Shown here piece after piece: positions 7,904-13,423 of a stretch of DNA of 13,423 nt. Position 1 is the first letter of the stretch, and each line of letters begins with the position of its first letter. The translations under genes were made by a program, and so were the position numbers. The stretch lies in assembly GCA_046154185.1 (NCBI GenBank), contig JBJXGE010000054.1, forward strand, positions 1-13,423, read 5' to 3'. The notes under the pieces are model-generated. The model saw only the letters and a list, made by a program, of their open reading frames with translations. It searched no databases and was not told the DNA's origin. The stretch comes from JBJXGE01 sp046154185 (GTDB taxonomy: Bacteria; Planctomycetota; UBA8108; UBA1146; JAJFFE01).

Positions 7904-9394
7904 TCAAGCGGGGCCGATCCCGCGCTGCAGCTCCTCGAGCCGACCCGACTGCGCGCGCCGCACGTGATCGAGCGTGAGGCGCGGAATGCGCCACACCGCG
8001 GACTCTTCCGGCGTGTGCGTGCAGTGCTCTTGGATCACTTGATAGAGCAGCTTGAACGCGTCGCGCGGCTGGCGCATTTGATCGAGCGCGTCGATGAGAT
8101 CCTGCCGGTTCACGTCGTCGCCGAACAAGGCGACGAGCGAAAGCGGCTCGGCGCCCGCCGCGCGGCAACCCACGAGCCGCTCGGAACACAAGTCGTACAA
8201 GGTCGCACCGGACCAGCTCAGTCGCTCGACGAGACTCTGCTTATCGAGTCGCGCTTCCTGGAAGAACTCGCTCGACTCACGCCGCAACTCGTGGCGCAAT
8301 TCGAGAGGCAGCATCATTTTGATAGCGAAGCCCGGTTGTTGCAGAAATTTGTTGTTGAACAACGGCCAAGCGACCGCGCGCATTCGCCGCGTGTCGCCGC
8401 TCACGAGCGTTGGCTCGTCGAGGCGATCGAACAAGACGAGCACATGCACGTAGCCAAGCGGCGCAATCGCACGCCGAAAACGATCGAGCAGTTGGTAGCG
8501 CGATTCGTCGAGCGCGTCGATCGGAAAGCTCGCGGCCCCCAAGACCGGCGTCGGTAATCTTTCGAGCGCGTGTCTGAGCGTGCCAGGACTGCGCTCGATG
8601 ACGCGAACCTGTCGATGCACGCGATGCGCCAGTCGCCACACGCGCGCGGCCTCGATGCCGGCGCGAATTCCGGCCGCGAGAGCGACGACTCCGAGGGCAC
8701 CGAGCGCGATCAACAACAGCAGATCGCGCTCCGACTCCGGCCCATGCGTGTAGCGATAGCCGAGCGCGGCGGCGCCGAACAACACGACGAGCGTCAGCGC
8801 CAACCAGCGCGTGACGAGGAGGCGGCTCGGCGCCCAAAAGCCAAGCCGGCGGCGTAGCCTGGCGGCGCGCTCGGGCACCGCGCCGCGATCGTAAAGCGCC
8901 GCCAACATCGCGACGTCCTGCCGGGTCGCCGCGTCTAACCGCAACGCCTTGCCGTTCGCCGTCGCGCCCGCGAGGACGAGGTCGACGAGGCCCGGCGTCG
9001 CGACACTCAGCATCCCATCGATGTGATCGACGAGCGTCAACTTCGCGAGCGTCTCCTCCGGGGACTTCGAGCGTGCGCCAGCGCGCCGGCAAAAGCTATC
9101 GAGCATGGGATTGAGCTCGTCGTAGGCGATCACCCAAATGCGCGTGTCCGGTCGCGCATCATTGTGAGTCCGCACGGCGGCTTCGATCTGCAGCCGCATC
9201 GCCGTCTTGCCGCTCCCCTTTTCGCCGAAGACGACCGCCGTGCCGGGTCGCGCTGGATCGCCGAGCACTTTCGCGAAGTCCGGGTGCCGAGTGCGCGGCG
9301 CGAGCCGCGAAAACACCGTGTCGAGTCGCGCTTCCTCGGCGAGGAAGGGATGCTCGTTGAGTTGCCAGTGACTGAGAAACGACGAAACGTGCAT
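7904..9394 (-). CDS. Membrane P-loop NTPase with helices between Walker A and Walker B
   Basis: This encodes 496 residues of unrecognised specific function. The N-terminus (HWQLNEHPFLAEEAR, about 9-23) resembles the opening of ExeA-type AAA ATPases. Walker A is GEKGSGKT at 57-64. Two hydrophobic helices follow at about 193-213 and 224-244. A Walker B-like strand, VHVLVLFDRLDE at 316-327, lies after them, with acidic residues D323, D326 and E327. A later stretch, GFAIKMMLPLELRHELR, could be the sensor strand. Insertion of membrane helices between the Walker motifs is the topology known from KAP NTPases, although the local sequence is not a clear KAP match. The protein is probably anchored in the inner membrane with a cytoplasmic ATPase. 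ATG 9394 has GGAGG nine bases upstream. It lies 93 bp after the acyltransferase gene and 76 bp before cysS, probably in one transcript. The substrate or partner is unknown. Confidence 0.75.
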   Translation of the reverse strand: MHVSSFLSHWQLNEHPFLAEEARLDTVFSRLAPRTRHPDFAKVLGDPARPGTAVVFGEKGSGKTAMRLQIEAAVRTHNDARPDTRIWVIAYDELNPMLDSFCRRAGARSKSPEETLAKLTLVDHIDGMLSVATPGLVDLVLAGATANGKALRLDAATRQDVAMLAALYDRGAVPERAARLRRRLGFWAPSRLLVTRWLALTLVVLFGAAALGYRYTHGPESERDLLLLIALGALGVVALAAGIRAGIEAARVWRLAHRVHRQVRVIERSPGTLRHALERLPTPVLGAASFPIDALDESRYQLLDRFRRAIAPLGYVHVLVLFDRLDEPTLVSGDTRRMRAVAWPLFNNKFLQQPGFAIKMMLPLELRHELRRESSEFFQEARLDKQSLVERLSWSGATLYDLCSERLVGCRAAGAEPLSLVALFGDDVNRQDLIDALDQMRQPRDAFKLLYQVIQEHCTHTPEESAVWRIPRLTLDHVRRAQSGRLEELQRGIGPA

Positions 9395-9487
9395 GAACGG
9401 CGGCCTCCAAGGAAAAGGGAATGCGGAGCGAGTAGTCGCCGCGGCGCTGGCGCTGCTCGGAAGTCGCGGGCGGCATGGGGTTCGCGA

Positions 9488-10180
9488 TCAGGCCAGATCC
9501 ATTTCGCCTTCTCGACAGCGCTGGCGCTCGATGGGCCGCGCCGGCACCCCGGCGACCGTCTGTCCGGCTTCGACATCGCGGATCACGACCGCGCCCATGC
9601 CGATCATCGCATCGGGTCCGATGAGGATTCCTTGCCGCACGGACGCGCCGAGCCCCACCCAAGTGCGTTCGCCCACGCGCACGTTGCCGGCGAGCGTCGC
9701 GCGCGGCGCGACGTGCGCGTAGTCGCCGACTCGAACGTGATGGTCGACGATCGCGCCCGTATTGACGATGGCCGCCCGTCCAACCCGCGCACCGACGCCG
9801 ACGATTGCACCGGCGCACACGACAGCGCCCGGCCCCAACGTCGCGCTCTCGCTCACGTGCGCCGTCGGATGCACCGCCACCAGCATCGGAATGCCGGCGC
9901 GTTCGAGATCGGCCGCGATCGCCTCCCGCACCGCGCAATCGCCGGCCGCCGGCACAGCGCCCGAGACTTGCTCGCGGTAGCGATGCGCGTTCTGCAGCGT
10001 ATCGAGCACCAACACTCCGGCTACGCTCCGGCCAACGTACGATCCAGCGACACCGTAGTCGAGAAACCCCAACACGCGCGGCGGCGACGCCTGCGAGCGC
10101 AAGATGTCGAGCACGACCTGACCGTGGTCGGAAGCGCCGACGATGATCATGATGGCTTCGCTGGGATCGATGAGACCCAC
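9488..10180 (-). CDS. PglD/NeuD-family sugar O- or N-acyltransferase
   Basis: This is a left-handed beta-helix acyltransferase, predicted to move an acetyl or similar group from acyl-CoA to an amino- or hydroxy-sugar of a surface glycan. It is 230 residues long from the chosen start. The family's N-terminal nucleotide-sugar-binding motif MIIVGASDHGQVV is at 11-23. Hexapeptide repeats run from about 105 to 215. VDHHVRVGDYAHVAP (145-159) contains the candidate catalytic histidine (H147 or H148), and GVPARPI near the end is the usual cap. GTG 10180 was chosen because GGGGAG lies seven bases upstream; ATG 10150 starts right at the conserved motif but has no Shine-Dalgarno. No glycosyltransferase or aminotransferase partner is present, so the substrate is unknown. 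It is the first gene of the minus-strand block. Confidence 0.88.
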   Translation of the reverse strand: MGLIDPSEAIMIIVGASDHGQVVLDILRSQASPPRVLGFLDYGVAGSYVGRSVAGVLVLDTLQNAHRYREQVSGAVPAAGDCAVREAIAADLERAGIPMLVAVHPTAHVSESATLGPGAVVCAGAIVGVGARVGRAAIVNTGAIVDHHVRVGDYAHVAPRATLAGNVRVGERTWVGLGASVRQGILIGPDAMIGMGAVVIRDVEAGQTVAGVPARPIERQRCREGEMDLA

Positions 10181-10429
10181 GTGACTTCTCCCCACCCTCC
10201 CCGAATCCCCCGCGGTCTGAATACGTTTAACTCGTTGGCGTCACGAGCCGCGTTACTTTATCCCGCCGCCGCCCGCTCGCCACCTGTTGCCGAGAATTCC
10301 AGTTCTCGTCGTGGCTGCGAGGCAATGCGCTACCCAGAAGCGCCGCAATCCGGTACAAGATGCTTCGTCTCGGACGTCAAATTTCCACAGCGAAAAGTCT
10401 CGGCAAACAAGTAGTAAGGTGTCCTACCC
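10181..10429. promoter_or_regulatory. Divergent intergenic region with a small dyad
   Basis: This 249-bp gap separates the divergent acyltransferase and proline-rich protein genes, so it must hold promoters for both blocks. No near-consensus promoter pair stands out; TACAAGAT at 10354-10361 is a weak plus-strand -10 candidate. A perfect 6-bp dyad, CGAGAA-TTCCAG-TTCTCG at 10291-10308, could be an operator. AAGGTG at 10416-10421 is the ribosome binding site of the plus-strand gene. No open frame here looks coding. Confidence 0.45.
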
Positions 10430-11182
10430 ATGAGCCACGAAATGTCTCGCCACGCGCGCTTGTTGTTGCTCGCGCTCGTCGTGATTCTCCTCGTCCACGT
10501 CAAAGTCACAGCGCAAGCGCCCGAGGCGCCGCCGCCAACACCGCCCACCCCCGCGAAGGAAAAACCGGCCGCGCCGGCTGGAGTTCCAGTGCCCGGGCTC
10601 GGCGTCCTCGAACTCAAGACGCCCGCGGAATGGAAGTCCGTGCCGCCGACTTCCGGAATGCGGAAGGCGCAGTTCCAGTTGCCGCGCGTGAAAGACGATA
10701 CCGCCGACGGCGAGTTCGTGGTCTTTTACTTCGGACGCGACCAAGGCGGTGGCGCCGACGCGAACCTCGAGCGCTGGATCAAGCAGTTCGAGCGACCCGC
10801 GAAAGTGAGCGAGGCGGACTTCTCGCGGCGTTTCAACAAGGTCGTGAACGGCATCAAGGTGACGCTCTTGGAAGTGCACGGGACCTACATCGAAACGCAG
10901 TTCGGGCCCGGCAACAGCGCGAAGCCGGGGACGCCTCGACCGGATTACGCGTTACTCGGCGCGGTCGTCGAAACGACCGACGGCAATTACTTCTTAAAAG
11001 CGACGGGACCCGACAAGACGATGCGCCACTGGCGCGACGCGTGGCAGAAGATGATCGACGAACTGAAGCAGCGCGCGCCCGCGACGGCACCGCCCGGAGT
11101 GCCGCCCGCAACGCCGGCCCCGAAGCCGCCGGCAGCGCCGCAGCCCGAGACGCCGAAGCCGGGCGGCGGCGGAACGCCGTGA
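10430..11182 (+). CDS. Secreted or membrane-anchored proline-rich hypothetical protein
   Basis: The product is 250 residues. A strong hydrophobic segment at about residues 10-28 is followed by VTAQA, a plausible signal-peptidase site. Residues 30-52 and 219-250 are proline- and alanine-rich linkers. Between them lies a compact domain (about 52-212) with GLGVLELKTPAEWKSVPP, GEFVVFYFG, ANLERWIKQF, LLEVHGTYI and a final helix WRDAWQKMIDELK. I do not recognise the family with certainty. The pattern resembles exported planctomycete proteins of unknown function, and no catalytic motif is visible. AAGGTG eight bases upstream supports ATG 10430; a second ATG lies at 10442. Its stop overlaps the queF start by GTGA, so the two are translated from one message, though a functional link is not obvious. 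Confidence 0.75.
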   Translation: MSHEMSRHARLLLLALVVILLVHVKVTAQAPEAPPPTPPTPAKEKPAAPAGVPVPGLGVLELKTPAEWKSVPPTSGMRKAQFQLPRVKDDTADGEFVVFYFGRDQGGGADANLERWIKQFERPAKVSEADFSRRFNKVVNGIKVTLLEVHGTYIETQFGPGNSAKPGTPRPDYALLGAVVETTDGNYFLKATGPDKTMRHWRDAWQKMIDELKQRAPATAPPGVPPATPAPKPPAAPQPETPKPGGGGTP

Positions 11183-11556
11183 GCACGCGCCCGACGCGCG
11201 ACCTCGCGACGTTTCCGAATCCGAAGCCGGAACGCGAGTATCTCATCGACTTCGATTGCCCGGAGTTCACCTGCGTCTGCCCGCTGACGGGGCAGCCGGA
11301 CTTCGCCGACATTCGCATTCAATATGTGGCGCACGACCGCTGCCTCGAACTCAAGTCGCTCAAACTCTATCTGTGGTCGTTCCGTGACGCGGGCCATTTT
11401 CACGAAGCCGTAACAAATCAGATCCTCGACGACCTCGTCGCCGCCTGCGCCCCGCGCTGGATGCGCGTGACGGGTCGCTTCAATGTCCGCGGGGGGATCG
11501 CTCCGGTGATCACGGTCGAGTACCCGGGGCCCGGCGTTACGTCGCGCTTCGTGTGA
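11179..11556 (+). CDS. queF: NADPH-dependent 7-cyano-7-deazaguanine (preQ0) reductase
   Basis: QueF reduces the nitrile of preQ0 to the aminomethyl group of preQ1, using two NADPH, on the route to queuosine in tRNA. The 125-residue protein is of the short, single-domain (B. subtilis YkvM) type. The active-site motif is EFTCVCPLTGQPDF (29-42), with nucleophile C34 and proton-donor D41. The QueF signature ELKSLKLYLWSFRDAGHFHE (57-76) includes H75 and E76, at the positions expected from the B. subtilis enzyme. RGGI at 104-107 is also typical. The start is GTG 11179, overlapping the upstream stop as GTGA. The frame is open further upstream, but that part is antisense-like and alternative-frame sequence of the preceding gene. 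No other queuosine gene is in the window. Confidence 0.95.
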   Translation: MSTRPTRDLATFPNPKPEREYLIDFDCPEFTCVCPLTGQPDFADIRIQYVAHDRCLELKSLKLYLWSFRDAGHFHEAVTNQILDDLVAACAPRWMRVTGRFNVRGGIAPVITVEYPGPGVTSRFV

Positions 11557-11598
11557 GTGTTTGCTACTAAATTCAGGTGTGGTGCGATGGGCGCGAAC

Positions 11599-11626
11599 TT
11601 TACAGCGGATTTGTCGATCCTATAAT
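11599..11626 (+). promoter_or_regulatory. Near-consensus sigma-70 promoter
   Basis: TTTACA at 11599-11604 and a perfect TATAAT at 11621-11626 are separated by 16 bases. This is the best promoter match in the window. It lies about 75 bases before ATG 11702 and between queF and the toroid protein gene. Transcription would begin near 11633, which rules out the upstream in-frame ATG at 11561 as the start of that gene. Confidence 0.65.
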
Positions 11627-11701
11627 GTCGCTCGTACATTCCGGGTCTCCGCCGAGAGACCCCACGAGCCCACCTCAGGCAGGCAGAGGAGAGAAAGCAT
11701 C

Positions 11702-13357
11702 ATGGCAAGACAATTCGACGACGCGACGAATCCTGCCGAACTCGACGAGGGCGCCGAACAGCAGGGCGTGTTCGCAAAGCTTTCGTGGTTTCACAGCATG
11801 CCGTATTGGGGTGTGTCGGCCGTCCTCCACCTCATTGTGATTTTGATTCTCAGCATCATCGTGTTCGAGTCGGAGAAGCCGCCGGAAAAAGAAGTGCAAG
11901 TGGTGGTCAAGGTGCAGAGCAAGTCCGCGCCGAAAAAGCCAGCGTACGATCCCACCGTCCCGCGCGCGATGAAGAAGACGCCGAAAGTTCCGGGCCAGAA
12001 AACCGACAAGAAGCCGATTGTCAGTAAGCGCGATCCCGATGAAGTGACGACCGATATTCCGCTCGGCACGAGCCTCGAGAACATCACGAACGTCAACATT
12101 GCGAACGATATCAGCAAGACCGGCATCAACGATGCGATCGGTGTCGGCGGCGGCGCCGCGGGCGCCTACGGCGAACGCTGGGGCAAGGGTCGGCTGGTCG
12201 ATAATGGCGGATCCGCTGGTAGTGAAGAAGCGGTGCGCGCGGCGCTCGAATGGTTGCGGCGCCATCAACACGCCGACGGCCACTGGTCCTGCCACGACTT
12301 CACGGAGATGTGCGACAAAGAGAAACCGTGCGCGAACGATCCGAAAGTCGTGTCGTACTCGGATGGACGCGGCGATGCGAATTACGATGTCGGCGTCACG
12401 GGTTTGGCCATGCTCGCGTTCCTCGGCTATGCGCATACGCACCGAGACGGCGACTACCCGGAATACACGGAATGCATGCTCAAAGCCATGCAGTGGATGC
12501 TGCAGCAACAGATCAAAGACAGCGATCCGCAGAAGAATGGTATCTACGGCAAGATCGGCGCGAGTGAGGAATGGGTCTACAACCACGCGATCGCGTCGCT
12601 CGCGATGGCCGAGTTGTTATTCCTTTCGCGCGACAAGCTCAATCTACAAAAGTCGGTCCAAGCGGCGATCGACTATATTTTCGCCTCGCAAAATCCCGGT
12701 CGTGGTTGGCGCTATGGTTTTCGCCCCGGCGTGAACGATACGTCGGTAACGGGTTGGATGGTCCTCGCGGTAAAGACCGCAAAAGCCTGCTCCGAAACCA
12801 AACTACTGACGATCCCGCAGGAGAAGTTCACCGAGAGTTTCCAGGGCGCGCTGGCGTGGTTCGATAACGTGACTTCGAAGAGCAACCAAAAGGCTGGCTA
12901 TCAGGCGCCGGGAGACCCGGGCTCCGGGCTTTTGAAGCTCTACCCGGAACCGTACCCATTCTCGAAAAAGCTGTCCTGCATGACGGCGGTTGCCGTGCTG
13001 TGCCGGTTGTTCGCGGGCGAGAAGAAAAACAGCGAAGCGGTCAAAGGTGGCGTCGCACTGCTCATGGCGGCGAAACCGGAGTGGCGACCCTATGAAGACA
13101 AGCGGCTGTCGACGATCAACATCTATTACTGGTACTACGCGAGCTACGCGCTCTTTCAGTATGGCGGGAGCCAATGGAAAGAGTGGAACGAAGCGATGCA
13201 GGAAGCATTGATCGATAACCAGCGCCGGCTCGGCGACGAAGACGGCAGTTGGGATCCGATCGACGAATGGGGCATCATCGGTGGTCGCGTTTACACGACC
13301 GCGATCGGCGCCATGACGCTCGAAGTTTACTATCGCTACGAGCGCGCGGGCGAGTAA
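11702..13357 (+). CDS. TonB-like membrane anchor fused to a squalene-cyclase-type alpha/alpha toroid
   Basis: This encodes 551 residues. A short acidic N-terminus precedes one membrane helix at about 36-55, within SMPYWGVSAVLHLIVILIL. It contains S39-xxx-H43, the spacing of the SxxxH motif that couples TonB to ExbB/ExbD. A lysine/proline-rich linker (about 56-110) and a glycine-rich stretch follow. From about 173 to the end it is a prenyltransferase/squalene-oxidase repeat domain, with QHADGHW (189-195), QNPGRGW (330-336) and DGSWDP (514-519) as QW-type repeats and many paired helices. The DxDD protonation motif of class II terpene cyclases is absent, so cyclase activity is unlikely. The domain would lie in the periplasm. 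ATG 11702 was chosen because AGAGGAGAG lies just upstream and the promoter falls inside the longer frame. Such proteins are, to my knowledge, common in planctomycetes; their role is unknown. Confidence 0.85.
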   Translation: MARQFDDATNPAELDEGAEQQGVFAKLSWFHSMPYWGVSAVLHLIVILILSIIVFESEKPPEKEVQVVVKVQSKSAPKKPAYDPTVPRAMKKTPKVPGQKTDKKPIVSKRDPDEVTTDIPLGTSLENITNVNIANDISKTGINDAIGVGGGAAGAYGERWGKGRLVDNGGSAGSEEAVRAALEWLRRHQHADGHWSCHDFTEMCDKEKPCANDPKVVSYSDGRGDANYDVGVTGLAMLAFLGYAHTHRDGDYPEYTECMLKAMQWMLQQQIKDSDPQKNGIYGKIGASEEWVYNHAIASLAMAELLFLSRDKLNLQKSVQAAIDYIFASQNPGRGWRYGFRPGVNDTSVTGWMVLAVKTAKACSETKLLTIPQEKFTESFQGALAWFDNVTSKSNQKAGYQAPGDPGSGLLKLYPEPYPFSKKLSCMTAVAVLCRLFAGEKKNSEAVKGGVALLMAAKPEWRPYEDKRLSTINIYYWYYASYALFQYGGSQWKEWNEAMQEALIDNQRRLGDEDGSWDPIDEWGIIGGRVYTTAIGAMTLEVYYRYERAGE

Positions 13358-13403
13358 TCCTCAGCGCGAGTCGCACGCAAGACGCGTGACCTGAGAGCGG
13401 CCG

Positions 13404-13423
13404 CGGTACCGGAGACGGTACCG
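13404..13423. repeat. Tandem CGGTACCG palindromes forming a hairpin at window end
   Basis: Two copies of the 8-base palindrome CGGTACCG (13404-13411 and 13416-13423) flank GAGA. They can form an 8-bp stem with a 4-base loop, 46 bases after the stop of the toroid gene. The window stops at the second copy, so any following T-run cannot be seen. It may be a terminator stem, an interspersed repeat, or a contig end caused by the repeat. The adjoining GCGGCCGC (13397-13404) is another palindrome. Confidence 0.5.

Noticed and set aside
10360..11178. Upstream extension of the queF frame by 273 codons
   Set aside because: It reads through the proline-rich protein gene in another frame and has arginine-rich, low-information sequence. 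QueF homology begins only after GTG 11179.
11561..11701. Upstream ATG at 11561 as start of the toroid protein
   Set aside because: The TTTACA/TATAAT promoter lies inside this stretch, and a good ribosome binding site precedes ATG 11702.
11675..12586. Minus-strand open frame of 303 codons opposite the toroid gene
   Set aside because: It shows no motif, has an unusual Arg/His/Val-rich composition, and lies opposite a gene with a strong promoter, ribosome binding site and domain match.
12220..13357. Genuine squalene-hopene or other terpene cyclase
   Set aside because: The DxDD motif required for class II cyclisation is absent, and the protein has a TonB-like anchor and linker not found in cyclases.
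1..13423. tRNA or rRNA genes, CRISPR arrays, transposases or integrases
   Set aside because: Reading both strands I found no tRNA-like GTTCRANNC context with a cloverleaf, no regularly spaced repeats, and no transposase or integrase motifs.

Overview
The window is a high-GC stretch of 13.4 kb, densely coded, with ten protein genes and no recognisable RNA gene, mobile element or CRISPR array. The gene content points to a member of the Planctomycetota or a close relative in the PVC group. It includes a secreted ThuA/DUF1080 sugar-processing protein, a HEAT-like secreted protein ending in a TGQNFG...WTNWW motif, and a membrane-anchored squalene-cyclase-type toroid protein. This assignment is an inference from protein families, since no rRNA or other marker is present. 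Both ends of the window are simple or self-complementary sequence (G6C8 at the left, two CGGTACCG palindromes at the right), so the window may be a complete contig.

Layout. (1) Bases 156-4704, plus strand: a DUF3810 membrane metalloprotease-like protein, a 682-residue secreted ThuA-DUF1080-DUF1080 protein, and a secreted HEAT-like protein. They are separated by 100-200 bp, and promoter-like sequences precede the second and third. (2) Bases 4919-10180, minus strand, read right to left: a PglD/NeuD-type acyltransferase, a membrane P-loop NTPase, cysS and truD. cysS and truD overlap by ATGA and are probably translationally coupled. This block converges on block 1 in a 214-bp gap that holds a REP-like hairpin. 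(3) Bases 10430-13357, plus strand: a proline-rich secreted protein overlapping queF by GTGA, then, behind a near-consensus sigma-70 promoter, the TonB-like/toroid protein. Blocks 2 and 3 diverge from a 249-bp regulatory gap with a small dyad.

How the genes relate. Three genes are tRNA-related: cysS charges tRNA-Cys, truD makes pseudouridine 13 in tRNA, and queF makes preQ1 for queuosine. truD is coupled to cysS and queF to an unrelated secreted protein, so they do not form a single cluster. The remainder is mostly cell-envelope or exported protein typical of planctomycetes. I found no clear defence, toxin or biosynthetic cluster. The most interesting items are the toroid protein, whose N-terminus carries a TonB-style SxxxH transmembrane segment, the ThuA-DUF1080-DUF1080 fusion, and the NTPase with membrane helices between Walker A and Walker B.
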